Assembly: GCA_017938795.1 (NCBI GenBank)
Contig: JAGBAV010000099.1
Span: 20,335-84,334, forward strand
Length of the DNA stretch: 64,000 nt
Source: Clostridia bacterium
GTDB taxonomy: Bacteria > Bacillota > Clostridia > Christensenellales > Aristaeellaceae
Direction: 5' to 3'
Below the pieces are notes generated by a model. It saw only the letters and a program-made list of their open reading frames with translations. It did not search any database and was not told the DNA's origin. Of this stretch, positions 42,875 through 51,720 are shown piece after piece (within the stretch, counting starts at the first letter, position 1; each line of letters starts with the position of its first letter). The position numbers and the translations under genes were made by a program.

Positions 42875-43885
42875 ATGGACGTCCTCGTCTGCTCGCTCGC
42901 TCTGCTGAGCGGGGTCATCGGCGCGGGCTTCGCCTCCGGGCGGGAGATCCTGCGCTTCTTCGCCGGGCACGGGCCCGCGTCTCTCGCCGCCGCGCTCTGC
43001 GCCTGTGCGGCGCTCTGCTGGCTTTGCCTGCGCCTGTGCAGCCGGATGGAGCGCTGCGGCGTCTCCTCGCTCGGCGCGCTGTGTATGCGCTGCTTCGGCG
43101 GCGGGCCCGGGCGCATGGCGCAGGGGCTTTTCTTCCTGCTCTCGGCGGTCACGGGCGGTGCAATGCTCGCCGCCTGCGCGGAGCTTGCGGCCCTCGTGCT
43201 GCCCGTGCGCCATGCCTATGCGCTGGGCATGGCGGCGACGCTCCTTGTCAGCGTCCCGCTGGCGTCGCGCGGGCTCGCCGGCCTCGCTGCGCCGGGGGCT
43301 GCGCTGTGCGCGCTGCTGCCCGCGATGCTCCTTCGCCTGTATGCTCTGCCGCCGGGGGAGGCGTGCTTCCTCCCCACGATGACGCCGGACGTCCCCGTCC
43401 GCGCCGCTGTCGATGGCTTTGCCTATGCGGCGCTGAATGCCGCGATGATCTCCGGCGCGCTGCCTGCTCTCCTTCGCCTGCCGCCAAGGCGGAGGCTGCG
43501 CGCGGCGCTTCTCTTCGCCGCCGTCTTCTGCGGGCTGCTTCTTGGCGGGGTCGCCGTGTGCCGGCGGCATCTGCCCGCGCTGCTGCACAGGCCGCTGCCC
43601 TTCGTCCATCTCAGCCGCAGGCTCGGCCCCGGCGGCTACCTGCTGCTGGCCGCCTGCATGTACGCCGCCGCGCAGTCCACGCTCTGCGCGATGCTGCTCT
43701 CCCTCGCCCGCCTCGCGCCGCGCTGCCGCCTGTCATGGGCGATCCCCGGCGCGTGCTGCCTGCTCTTTGCCCTGATTGGCTTCGGGCCGATTGTGGAGAG
43801 CGGCTATCCCGTGCTGGGCATGCTCTGCGCGGGGCTGCTGCTCCTGCTCTGCTTCGCTCACTGCGACAGCCCGTCCGCCAGATAG
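42875..43885 (+). CDS. YkvI family membrane protein
   Basis: A 336-residue protein with about ten helices, related to the APC-fold YkvI group. The signature SGVIGAGFASGREILRFFAGHG opens it. Function in the family is unestablished; transport of an amino acid or osmolyte is likely by fold. ATG 42875 lies seven bases after AGGGGG. Its last 28 bases overlap, tail to tail, with the peptidase-like gene on the other strand. Confidence 0.8.
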   Translation: MDVLVCSLALLSGVIGAGFASGREILRFFAGHGPASLAAALCACAALCWLCLRLCSRMERCGVSSLGALCMRCFGGGPGRMAQGLFFLLSAVTGGAMLAACAELAALVLPVRHAYALGMAATLLVSVPLASRGLAGLAAPGAALCALLPAMLLRLYALPPGEACFLPTMTPDVPVRAAVDGFAYAALNAAMISGALPALLRLPPRRRLRAALLFAAVFCGLLLGGVAVCRRHLPALLHRPLPFVHLSRRLGPGGYLLLAACMYAAAQSTLCAMLLSLARLAPRCRLSWAIPGACCLLFALIGFGPIVESGYPVLGMLCAGLLLLLCFAHCDSPSAR

Positions 43886-45150
43886 CCCGACCAGTCCGCC
43901 CCGCTTGCCGCCTGCAGCGCGTCCTCCAGATCCGCCTGCGCGGCAATCCCGCCGGCATTCGCATGGATATACTGCGTCAGCGCATCGGTGAACGCCTCCG
44001 TCCCCATCGCCGCCTCAAGGCCGAGGAGCATCGCCCCGCCCTGATCGCCGAGCACCTGCGTCATCTCGCCGTCGCCGCCGAAATGCGCCGTCCCCGCGCC
44101 GACGGTCACGCCGTATGGGCGCGTCACGCGGAAGGCCGGCTCCATCTCCTCATACAGCCGCGTCTCATACGCCGCCGTGCCCCTGCGGGCGCGGCAGGCC
44201 AGCATCTCCGCCGCGGCGGCGAGCGACTCGCTCAGCCACGGCGCATTCCACGGGTCGCTCTCCACATAAATGCCGAAGATCTGCCGCGCGGCGAGCCGGG
44301 TCACGCGCCGGATCAGCGTCTCCCGATCCGCCTGCGCGTCCAGCACAATGAGTCCGGAGAGCGGCAGTCCCTCCCGCCGCGCCGTCTGCGCATCCGCCAG
44401 CGTCAGCGCCGGGAAGGGATAAGGCAGGCCCGCCTTCGCAAGGGAGGCGATCGCCGTCTCCCCTGCGTCAAGCAGCGAGCGAGCCCTCCCGGCCGTCCGC
44501 GCATATGCCGTCAGCGTCACGCCGCCGGTCTGCCTGCTGCGCACGGCGCAGCCCTGCGCGAGCGCAAAGCTCATATCCCGCGCCCCGCGCATCGACGCCG
44601 CGCACACGCCGTCCACCGTCACGCTGAAATCAAACGCGCGGGCATAGCCCCTGTCCGCGAGGCCGTCATAGGCGTCCGTGCGCCATGCGCCGCCCTCCGC
44701 CATCGCAAGGTACGGCAGCGTGATCGCCGCCGCGCCCTCCGCCTGCGGGTGCTTCACCATCAGCGTAAACCCGATGGTCACCCGCTCTTCCTTCGGCCAT
44801 GCGCGCGCGATGCGCAGCACGGTCGGGTCGTCCGCGTCCTGCGCGCTCCCTGCCGCCTCGCCGTTGACGGTCACGCCGGTCACGTCCATGCCCGCGCCGT
44901 CCAGCGCATTCATCGGCAGGCGCAGGACGATCTCCTCCAGATCGGCGCCGCTGCGGTTGTCCGCGATGATCGTCTCCCTGCCGCGCAGGGTGCGCAGCCC
45001 CTCGTCATAGGCCAAATCGGCGCGGGCATAGTCCCGCCCCGCCTCCGGCTGCAGGTCCTGCGGCGCAGCGCTGCCGGGCAGCAGCAGCCACAGCGCCGCC
45101 CCCGCCGCGCACAGCAGCGCAAGGACGGCCGCCAGCCATATTCTCTTCAT
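43858..45150 (-). CDS. M1 aminopeptidase-like protein, zinc site lost
   Basis: A 430-residue protein with an N-terminal signal anchor (LAAVLALLCAAGAALWLLL) and an M1-like layout: immunoglobulin-like N domain, then GLIVLD, and the aligned helix RLAARQIFGIYVESDPWNAPWLSESLA. In active enzymes this region reads HExxHxW...WLxEGxA; here both His are Arg and the catalytic Glu is Leu, while the third-ligand Glu (SES) remains. It is therefore predicted inactive as a metallopeptidase and may bind peptides or regulate. It lies on the outer side of the membrane. Confidence 0.75.
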   Translation of the reverse strand: MKRIWLAAVLALLCAAGAALWLLLPGSAAPQDLQPEAGRDYARADLAYDEGLRTLRGRETIIADNRSGADLEEIVLRLPMNALDGAGMDVTGVTVNGEAAGSAQDADDPTVLRIARAWPKEERVTIGFTLMVKHPQAEGAAAITLPYLAMAEGGAWRTDAYDGLADRGYARAFDFSVTVDGVCAASMRGARDMSFALAQGCAVRSRQTGGVTLTAYARTAGRARSLLDAGETAIASLAKAGLPYPFPALTLADAQTARREGLPLSGLIVLDAQADRETLIRRVTRLAARQIFGIYVESDPWNAPWLSESLAAAAEMLACRARRGTAAYETRLYEEMEPAFRVTRPYGVTVGAGTAHFGGDGEMTQVLGDQGGAMLLGLEAAMGTEAFTDALTQYIHANAGGIAAQADLEDALQAASGADWSGYLADGLSQ

Positions 45151-45172
45151 CCCGGTGAACCCCCTGTCCGCA

Positions 45173-45213
45173 AAAAGCTGCCCTGCGCCAGATCCCCGGC
45201 CGGGCAGCTCTTG
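45173..45213 (-). terminator. Terminator after the zinc-ribbon gene
   Basis: AAGAGCTGCCC pairs with GGGCAGCTTTTT on the minus strand across an 18-base loop, and the T run directly ends the stem. Confidence 0.75.
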
Positions 45214-45216
45214 TGC

Positions 45217-45630
45217 TTATGCCTTCTTGTCGAACTTATTCCCGCAGCTCTTGCAGGTGATCGTCACATTGCCCACGCCGCGCGGCACGCGCAGCTTCGT
45301 TCTGCACTTCGGGCAGGAGAAGTAGCAGAACTTCTTGCGGTTCTTGAAGCGGTTCATGCGCTCGGTCATGTCTTTGCGCAGGCCGAACGTCTTCTCCAGA
45401 TAGACCTGATTCTCGTGCGCTCGGCGGTAGCGGTCCTTGCTGAGCATGCGGAAGACCGCCAGCAGCAGCAGCACATTGCTCACAAGGCCAAGCAGCCCGA
45501 TCCCCGTCAGTATGCCAAGCACCGTCAGCACGATCGCTGCGATGACCATCGCCTGTGAGAGCTGGTCCGCGCCGTAGCGGCCGGACATAAAGCGCGCCAG
45601 CGACGCGCGCATCCTGTCAAAAAATCCCAT
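45217..45630 (-). CDS. Membrane protein with C-terminal zinc ribbon
   Basis: A 137-residue protein. One or two membrane helices at about 28-62 (VIAAIVLTVLGILTGIGLLG...) are followed by a basic segment and a ribbon FSCPKCRTKLRVP...ITCKSCGNKFDKK with two CxxC pairs. Zinc-ribbon tails like this occur in small Clostridia membrane proteins of unknown role. ATG 45630 follows GGGAGGAACAG. Confidence 0.78.
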   Translation of the reverse strand: MGFFDRMRASLARFMSGRYGADQLSQAMVIAAIVLTVLGILTGIGLLGLVSNVLLLLAVFRMLSKDRYRRAHENQVYLEKTFGLRKDMTERMNRFKNRKKFCYFSCPKCRTKLRVPRGVGNVTITCKSCGNKFDKKA

Positions 45631-45710
45631 GTCTGTTCCTCCCGGAATCTTGATCCTGTATTCAGCATAAAGCCCTGCGGGCCGCATGTCAATCCCGATT
45701 CTGCCGCGGG

Positions 45711-46496
45711 TCACTTGCCCGCCTCGATGTGATCGATGCGCAGTGCGCCGCCTGCCTCAAGCTCCCGCTCCGCGCGGGCCCACTGCGTCCCGTCGGAAAG
45801 CTCCATCGGGTCATGCGCGTCCACGCCGATGAGCACGCGCACGCCCTCCTCCCGCGCGATCTCGAAGAACGTCGGGTTCGGGTAGCTCACACGCTTCGTC
45901 GCGAACTCAATGTACCGGTCGTGGATGTTGTACTCCATCGGGATGTCCATCGCTCGGCAGGCCTGCGCCAGATCCCGCGCGGCGGCGCGGCAGTCCGCGT
46001 CAAACGCGGGATAGCTGCGCATGAACAGATCCGGGTGCGCCAGATACATGAACAGCCCCGTCTCCAGCCCCTTGACCGTCAGATCCACATACCGCCGCAG
46101 CTGGGCCGCCGTGCGGCAGCTGCCAAAGTACATGCCCGTCTCGTCGGTCTCGTCAAAATGATTGCCGAGGATCAGGTAATCGATCGGCTTCTCCTGCAGC
46201 ATGTCGCGCAGCCACGGCATATATGCCGGGAAGTACTCCGCCTCAAAGCCCGCATACACGCGGATGCTGCCGGCGTACTTCTCCCTCAGCCCCGCGACGG
46301 AGGCGAGGTAGCCGTCCATCAGCGCCGCGTCCATGCGCACGCGGGGATTGCGAAAGCCCGATGCATACGGCCACGGGATGTGATCCGCGAAGCCCAGCAC
46401 ATCATAGCCCTGCTTCAGCGCCGCGCGCACATAGTCCTCGTCCGTGCCGCAGGCATGCCCGCAGCGGGCGGTATGCGTATGATAATTCGCCTTCAT
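45711..46496 (-). CDS. hisK: Histidinol-phosphatase (PHP family, HisK type)
   Basis: A 261-residue PHP-domain metal-dependent phosphatase: YHTHTARCGHACGTDEDYVRAAL at the start gives HxH, LGFADHIPWP the next ligands, and VLIGVDAHDPMEL the last. It removes phosphate from histidinol phosphate in histidine synthesis. Other PHP phosphatases share these motifs, so substrate is probable rather than certain. No other his gene is nearby. Confidence 0.85.
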   Translation of the reverse strand: MKANYHTHTARCGHACGTDEDYVRAALKQGYDVLGFADHIPWPYASGFRNPRVRMDAALMDGYLASVAGLREKYAGSIRVYAGFEAEYFPAYMPWLRDMLQEKPIDYLILGNHFDETDETGMYFGSCRTAAQLRRYVDLTVKGLETGLFMYLAHPDLFMRSYPAFDADCRAAARDLAQACRAMDIPMEYNIHDRYIEFATKRVSYPNPTFFEIAREEGVRVLIGVDAHDPMELSDGTQWARAERELEAGGALRIDHIEAGK

Positions 46497-46507
46497 GCCC
46501 CGTCCTC

Positions 46508-47332
46508 TCAGTCGATGCCGATCCTCGTGCAGGGCACGCGGCCCTCGACGAGATCGCTGATCTTATGCCGCCCGTGGCCGATGATGACGGTCGTTCCGCG
46601 CAGCGCCGGGGCAAGCGCGAATTCGAGCTTCGCATGCGCGCCGTTCGCGCCCGCGCGGGATGCGCCGACGCAGTGCCCCTGCAGCTCGCGGACCTTCGCC
46701 TCCAGCCGCTCCGCATCCGGGGCGAGCACGTCGCGCACCAGCGTGGAGGGATCCTTCGGGTCGGCATAGATGCCCTCGGTGGAGGTCATGATCAGCAGCA
46801 CGCGCGTGGACACCAGCCCCGCGATGACCGCCGCCGTCTCGTCGTTGTCCACGCACTCATGCACCTCGCGATGCTCGCGGCGCAGGACGGACAGCTCCCA
46901 CTTGCGGTTCTCCTCGTCGGAGACGGGGTCGTTGTAGTTCACGATCGGGATCGCGCCCTGATCCTTCGCCCGCAGGAAGAGCCTGCGGATATGCTCGCGC
47001 TTGTATTCGTCGTTGAAGTGCTGATGCTCCACCAGCACCTGACGCACGGAGTAATCCTGATGGATGAACCGGCGGTACTGCTCCATGAGGATGGTCTGCC
47101 CCTGCGCGGCGTAGTCGGTCTTCGCGTCCACGCTGTCGCAGGCCAGCTCGTGGCCGGTGCGCTTGATGTAGTCAAGCCGCCCGATCTCCGCCGCGCCGGA
47201 GGTCACCCAGATCATGCCCGGGCGCAGCTCCCTGCCAAGGCGGGAGAAGATGTTGTAGTCGATGTCGGCCTCCTCGCGGCGGATGAGCGCCATGGAGCCA
47301 ATCTTGCCCACAAGGTCAAAGTCATAATGCAT
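46508..47332 (-). CDS. Amino-acid-kinase family protein (glutamate 5-kinase-like)
   Basis: A 274-residue protein of the amino-acid kinase fold. VVGKIGSMAL-like LVGKIGSMALIRR near the start, IWVTSGAAEIGR near 42-53, VNYNDPVSDEE near 132 and MTSTEGIYADPKDP near 185 follow the glutamate 5-kinase pattern. The C-terminal PUA domain of many ProB enzymes is absent, and no proA lies beside it, so it may instead be another kinase of the family. The start is 12 bases after the next upstream region's weak site. Confidence 0.78.
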   Translation of the reverse strand: MHYDFDLVGKIGSMALIRREEADIDYNIFSRLGRELRPGMIWVTSGAAEIGRLDYIKRTGHELACDSVDAKTDYAAQGQTILMEQYRRFIHQDYSVRQVLVEHQHFNDEYKREHIRRLFLRAKDQGAIPIVNYNDPVSDEENRKWELSVLRREHREVHECVDNDETAAVIAGLVSTRVLLIMTSTEGIYADPKDPSTLVRDVLAPDAERLEAKVRELQGHCVGASRAGANGAHAKLEFALAPALRGTTVIIGHGRHKISDLVEGRVPCTRIGID

Positions 47333-47371
47333 CAGATTCAGCCTTCTTTCCGCATGCCGTCATGCGTTGTG

Positions 47372-47848
47372 TCATTTATGATACCGCTCGCCGGCGGCGA
47401 TCTTCATCGCGCGGTAGGTCTGCTCCAGCAGCATGATCCGCGCCAGCTGATGCGGGAAGGTCATCGGCGAGAAGGACAGGCGCAGCTGCGCGCGGGCGAC
47501 AACTTCCGGCGAGAGGCCGAGGCTCCCGCCGATGACAAACACCACACGCCGTCCGGTGTCGCCGTATTCCGTCAGTTTCCGCGAGAGCTGCACGGAGTCA
47601 AGCTGCTTCCCCTCGATGCACAGGGCGATCACGATATCGTCCTGCCGGATCTTGGCGAGGATCGCCTCGCCCTCCTTTTTGCAGATCTGCGCCTCGATGG
47701 CGGGCGAGGAATTGGCCGGCTCCGGCAGATCCGGCAGCTCAATGGTCTCATACCGGCCAAAGCGGGAGAGCCGCTTCTCATACTCCGCTGCGGCATCGCG
47801 CCAGTAGCGCTCTTTCAGCCGCCCCATACAGATCAGCGCAGTATTCAT
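47372..47848 (-). CDS. rlmH: 23S rRNA (pseudouridine1915-N3)-methyltransferase RlmH
   Basis: A 158-residue SPOUT methylase with IVIALCIEGKQLDS, VFVIGGSLGLSPEVV (SAM-binding knot) and a C-terminal HQLARIMLLEQTYRA, all family hallmarks. It modifies helix 69 of 23S rRNA. The start codon overlaps the stop of the CPBP protease gene by four bases. Confidence 0.96.
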   Translation of the reverse strand: MNTALICMGRLKERYWRDAAAEYEKRLSRFGRYETIELPDLPEPANSSPAIEAQICKKEGEAILAKIRQDDIVIALCIEGKQLDSVQLSRKLTEYGDTGRRVVFVIGGSLGLSPEVVARAQLRLSFSPMTFPHQLARIMLLEQTYRAMKIAAGERYHK

Positions 47849-48915
47849 ACGCCCGTCACCCCCGCTATGATCTGCGACGCGATCAGCGCGGCCATCGCCG
47901 CAGCCGCCAGCAGCAGCTCCCTCCGCGTGAAGCTCAGGCGGAGCGGCTTGGCATCCTTGGCCGGGCGGCGCGCGCGCCAGAAGCGCAGGATCGCGCCGAA
48001 GCAGACCGCCGTGCCCGCGATGCGCACCGCGCAGGAAAGCAGCGACAGCCCGGAAAAGAGCCAGCCCAGCCCCGTAAAGGAGATGAGCAGTATGCTCAGG
48101 TTATACATCGCATGGACGATCAGCCCCGCCGCCAGCGAATCTGCATGCAGCACGACCGCCGCAAGCAGCAGCCCCAGCAGCGCGCGCGCGGCAAACTGAT
48201 CCGCCCCATGCGCGGCGGCGAAGACCAGCGCGCTCACCGCAGCAGCAGCGCGGGGCCCTCTGCCCTTCAGCGCGGAGAGCAGATACCCGCGGAAGAACAT
48301 CTCCTCGCAGGCGGGCGCGATCAGCGCGCTGACCAGCAGCATCGGCAGGAAGAGCGACGCCGGCGGGACAGCGGCGGCCTGCGCCGGGATCGCCGCGCCA
48401 AAGCGCAGCAGCACCGCCTGCGGGATATCCGCCATCAGCGTCATCGGGCAGAGCGCCGATGCGCCCGCGATGATCAGCGCAATGCGCTGCTCCGCCGTCA
48501 TCAGCCTGCGGCGGACGCAGGGCTCAGGCGATACGGACGCGCCCAGCAGCGCCGGAAGCAGGACGCACAGCAGCGACCCCGCCAGCGAGAGCAGCACGCC
48601 CCAGACCCCCGACGGACGCAGGATACCCGAAAGCTGACGCCAGAGCGCCAGCAGCAGCAGCACCGCCGCGCAGAGGATCGCCGCCCACGCCGACGGGCCG
48701 ATGGGCAGGGTGCCATCCTCGCGGTAGATCAGCCGGCCAAGGTGCTTGTAGGAGAAAAAGTCCTCGTCAAGCGTGATCTCCGGCAGGCGCACGGACGCCC
48801 ATTCCCTCAGGGAAGCAAAAAGCGGGGTGCGCGTCTGCACACGCCCCCGCGCCTCCTGCTGCCCGCCATCCGGCGCATCGGCCGGACGATTGTCAACATT
48901 CTGATTCTCTTTCAT
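47845..48915 (-). CDS. CPBP family intramembrane glutamic protease
   Basis: A 356-residue membrane protein with about eight helices. The CPBP (Abi/CAAX-type) motifs are EEMFFRGYLL (EExxxR) near residue 210 and FAAAHGADQF (first His motif) near 238, with a later LIVHAMYNLS. These proteases cut within membranes and serve in many processes, including peptide processing and immunity. ATG 48915 lies three bases after GAGG, with TTG 48924 the alternative. It overlaps rlmH. Confidence 0.88.
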   Translation of the reverse strand: MKENQNVDNRPADAPDGGQQEARGRVQTRTPLFASLREWASVRLPEITLDEDFFSYKHLGRLIYREDGTLPIGPSAWAAILCAAVLLLLALWRQLSGILRPSGVWGVLLSLAGSLLCVLLPALLGASVSPEPCVRRRLMTAEQRIALIIAGASALCPMTLMADIPQAVLLRFGAAIPAQAAAVPPASLFLPMLLVSALIAPACEEMFFRGYLLSALKGRGPRAAAAVSALVFAAAHGADQFAARALLGLLLAAVVLHADSLAAGLIVHAMYNLSILLISFTGLGWLFSGLSLLSCAVRIAGTAVCFGAILRFWRARRPAKDAKPLRLSFTRRELLLAAAAMAALIASQIIAGVTGV

Positions 48916-48920
48916 TTGCC

Positions 48921-49967
48921 TCAATCATTGGCGAACACATAGTCGCGCTGAATGGTGTAGCTGATGGCGAAGAGCACGATATCCACCGGGATCTTGATGA
49001 AGCCCGCAGACACCGGCAGCACCGTCGGCAGGAACCAGACCAGCCCCGCGCCGATGGCGCCCTGCGCGATGCACAGCGCATAGTACTTGACCATCGAATA
49101 CTTGCCGCCGCGGCCGCCGAAGACCGCATGCTTGTTCATATGGTAATTCACCTGAGAGGAGACCACGCGCGCCGCGGCATAGCTCACGGCCCTGTGCAGC
49201 CCGAGGCCAAGGCACAGCCAGTAGAGCGCATAGTCCACCACAAAGGACAGGCCGGAGGAGAAGATATAGCTGAACAGGTGCTTGAAGATGACCATGTAGA
49301 TCTTGATCGCGTCGCGGACGGGATTGAAGTGGCTGCCCGCGTTGTCGTTGATGTAGATGGTCTCAATCGGCACCTCGTGCACGCCGATCTTCATATCCCT
49401 GAGCTTGAGGAGCACGTTCATCTCGTACTCGTAGCGCTCGCCGTCGATGCGGATCATGTCCTCCAGCGCGCAGCGCGGCAGGGCGCGCAGGCCCGTCTGC
49501 GTGTCGCCGACCTTCACGCCGCTGACGAAGCGGTAGACGGTGCGGGTGATCATGTTGCCCCAGAGGCTCTTCTTGGGCACGTTGCCCGTGAACGCGCGGG
49601 AGCCGAGCACCAGCTTATCCGGATGCTCCAGCAGCGCGTCGATCAGGCGCAGGATATCCTTGGGGGTATGCTGGCCGTCCGCGTCCGCGGTGACGACGCC
49701 GCACAGATCCGGCCAGACATTGAGGCAGGCGTTGATGCCCGTCTTCAGCGCGCGGCCCTTGCCCTGGTTGACCGCGTGCACGGCGACCTTCGCGCCAAGC
49801 GCCTCGCAGGCCTCAAAGATGGGGCGGAAGGTCTCCTTGCCGCCGTCGTCCACCAGCATCACGCGCAGATCATTCTCAATCAGCTCGCGCGTCAGGTCGA
49901 TCAGCCTCTCGTCCGGCTTGTACGCCGGGATGAGCACGACCGCCTTGCTTCTCTCGTTGCTGTTCAT
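48921..49967 (-). CDS. GT2 glycosyltransferase fused to GtrA-like membrane domain
   Basis: A 348-residue fusion. Residues 1-215 are a family 2 glycosyltransferase (VVLIPAYKPDERL, MLVDDGGKE, VVTADADGQHTP with DxD). Residues about 225-345 form a four-helix GtrA domain (FSYIFSSGLSFVVDYALYWL, VSSQVNYHMNKHAVF). GtrA helps flip polyprenyl-linked sugars, so the fusion would both make and translocate the lipid-linked sugar. The start follows AGGAGAT by eight bases. Confidence 0.9.
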   Translation of the reverse strand: MNSNERSKAVVLIPAYKPDERLIDLTRELIENDLRVMLVDDGGKETFRPIFEACEALGAKVAVHAVNQGKGRALKTGINACLNVWPDLCGVVTADADGQHTPKDILRLIDALLEHPDKLVLGSRAFTGNVPKKSLWGNMITRTVYRFVSGVKVGDTQTGLRALPRCALEDMIRIDGERYEYEMNVLLKLRDMKIGVHEVPIETIYINDNAGSHFNPVRDAIKIYMVIFKHLFSYIFSSGLSFVVDYALYWLCLGLGLHRAVSYAAARVVSSQVNYHMNKHAVFGGRGGKYSMVKYYALCIAQGAIGAGLVWFLPTVLPVSAGFIKIPVDIVLFAISYTIQRDYVFAND

Positions 49968-50110
49968 GTATATATCTCCTGAGATTGTTGTCATGATTGT
50001 GCTCTGCCGCCGTATGCAGACAGATAGAGACAGTATACGCCCGTCATGCCAAAAAGTCAATTCTATCCTGCGTTTTTTGCATTGACCGCTTCCTTGCTCC
50101 GCATTGCGCC

Positions 50111-50139
50111 TTGCTTAACCCACCGGATTGTGATACAAT
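50111..50139 (+). promoter_or_regulatory. Sigma-A promoter of trpS
   Basis: TTGCTT, 17 bases, TACAAT, about 90 bases before the trpS start. The leader is too short for a T-box riboswitch and I see no T-box sequence. Confidence 0.65.
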
Positions 50140-50227
50140 GAAGCATCACCCGCCGCAGCGCGCATGCGGCCAGAATATACCATTTTCCGGGCGCACAACC
50201 GCCCGTCAGCAAAGGAGGACACCCCTC

Positions 50228-51244
50228 ATGGAACAGACCCCGCAGACCCCTGTCAGAAAGCAGCGCATCCTCTCGGGCATCCAGCCCACCGGCACGCCCA
50301 CGCTGGGCAACTACATCGGCGCGATGCGCAACTGGAAGCTGCTTGAGGACGAGTACGACTGCCTGTATATGGTCGCCGACCTGCACACCATCACCGTGCG
50401 CCAGGAGCCGGCGAAGTTCCGCCAGAACGCCATGCAGATGCTCGGCCTGCTGCTGGCCTCCGGCCTTGACCCGGAGAAGAGCGTCCTCTTCTTCCAGAGC
50501 CATGTGCGCCAGCATGCGGAGCTGGCGTGGCTGCTCAACTGCTACACCTACATGGGCGAGATGAACCGCATGACCCAGTTCAAGGACAAGAGCGCCAAGC
50601 ACGCGGACAACATCAACTGCGGCCTGTTCACCTATCCCGTGCTGATGGCCGGCGATATCCTGCTCTATCAGGCGAATCTCGTCCCCGTCGGCAAGGATCA
50701 GATGCAGCACCTTGAGATCTGCCGCGACATCGCCCAGCGCGTCAACGGCATCTACGGCAACGTCTTCACCGTGCCGGAGGGATATTATTCCAAGGTCGGC
50801 GCGCGCGTGATGAGCCTGCAGGAGCCGACCCGCAAGATGAGCAAATCCGAGGCGGAGGACAGCTTCATCTCCGTGCTCGATACGCCGGACGTCATCCGCC
50901 GCAAGTACCGCCGCGCCGTCACCGACTCCGACGCCTGCATCCGCTTTGACCCGGAGAACAAGCCCGGCGTCTCCAACCTGCTGTCCATCATCAGCGCGCT
51001 GACCGGCGAGCCCATCGAGCAGCTGGTCGCCGAGATGGAGGGCAAGGGCTACGGCGAGCTCAAGGCCCGCGTCACCGATGTGACCATCGAGACCCTCGCC
51101 CCGATTCAGGATCGCTTTGCCCAGATCATGAAGGACAAAAAGTACATGGAGACCGTGTACCGCTCCGGTGCGGAGCGCGCCAGCGCGCTGGCCGAGCGCA
51201 CACTGCAGAAGTTCATGAAGAAGATCGGCTACGTCGCCAGATAA
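50228..51244 (+). CDS. trpS: Tryptophan--tRNA ligase
   Basis: A 338-residue class I aminoacyl-tRNA synthetase. The HIGH-like motif is PTGTPTLGNYIG near 20-31, and KMSKS is present in TRKMSKSEAEDS near 205. The length fits bacterial TrpRS. ATG 50228 follows AAAGGAGGACA; a longer in-frame start at 49997 runs through the promoter and is rejected. Confidence 0.96.
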   Translation: MEQTPQTPVRKQRILSGIQPTGTPTLGNYIGAMRNWKLLEDEYDCLYMVADLHTITVRQEPAKFRQNAMQMLGLLLASGLDPEKSVLFFQSHVRQHAELAWLLNCYTYMGEMNRMTQFKDKSAKHADNINCGLFTYPVLMAGDILLYQANLVPVGKDQMQHLEICRDIAQRVNGIYGNVFTVPEGYYSKVGARVMSLQEPTRKMSKSEAEDSFISVLDTPDVIRRKYRRAVTDSDACIRFDPENKPGVSNLLSIISALTGEPIEQLVAEMEGKGYGELKARVTDVTIETLAPIQDRFAQIMKDKKYMETVYRSGAERASALAERTLQKFMKKIGYVAR

Positions 51245-51253
51245 ACCCCTTTG

Positions 51254-51286
51254 ACCGGGCGCAGATATGCGCCCGGTTATTTATCC
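51254..51286 (+). terminator. Terminator of trpS
   Basis: ACCGGGCGCA and TGCGCCCGGT form a ten-base stem with a four-base loop, followed by TATTTATCCTTTT. Confidence 0.85.
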
Positions 51287-51304
51287 TTTTCGGTCTTTCT
51301 GCTC

Positions 51305-51332
51305 TTTACATCTCTACATTTTGTGTTATAAT
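51305..51332 (+). promoter_or_regulatory. Sigma-A promoter of the NrdD-like small gene
   Basis: TTTACA, 16 bases, perfect TATAAT, 35 bases before the start codon at 51367. Confidence 0.8.
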
Positions 51333-51366
51333 GTTTGAAGCGATACAAGATATGGAGGTCATGCCC

Positions 51367-51636
51367 ATGTGTGAAATCAATATTACGGGCGGCACCTGCC
51401 CGCAGGAGGAGATCAGCGCCTACGTCGCGCGCGGCAGGGAGCTCTATGGCCGCGAGCCTGACGCCATCGATATCCGGGTGGACGGCGATTACGTCGAACT
51501 GGCCTATCGTTTCCGCAATCAGCCTTTCCACCGCATCCGCCGCATCACCGGCTATCTGGTCGGCACACTCGACCGCTTCAATAACGCGAAGCGCTCCGAG
51601 GAGCGCGACCGCCTCAAGCACAGCATCACCATGTAA
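51367..51636 (+). CDS. NrdD-like small protein (anaerobic reductase-associated)
   Basis: An 89-residue protein whose tail RITGYLVGTLDRFNNAKRSE matches small proteins annotated as anaerobic ribonucleoside-triphosphate reductase, related to the C-terminal region of NrdD. It is far too short for the full enzyme (about 700 residues) and has no glycyl-radical motif. It may fold as the zinc-free half of that region; the role is unknown. ATG 51367 lies eight bases after GGAGG. It is flanked by its own promoter and terminator. Confidence 0.7.
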   Translation: MCEINITGGTCPQEEISAYVARGRELYGREPDAIDIRVDGDYVELAYRFRNQPFHRIRRITGYLVGTLDRFNNAKRSEERDRLKHSITM

Positions 51637-51649
51637 TCATACGATCACG

Positions 51650-51686
51650 GGGCCGGCAGGAATCACCTGCCGGCCCCGTTTTTCCT
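51650..51686. terminator. Bidirectional terminator
   Basis: Arms GGGGCCGGCAGG and CCTGCCGGCCCC with a six-base loop, then a T run. It separates the plus-strand NrdD-like gene from the minus-strand radical-SAM cluster. Confidence 0.88.
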
Positions 51687-51720
51687 TTTTTTGGCTGCAC
51701 ATCGCCCGCGCCGTTCCGGC

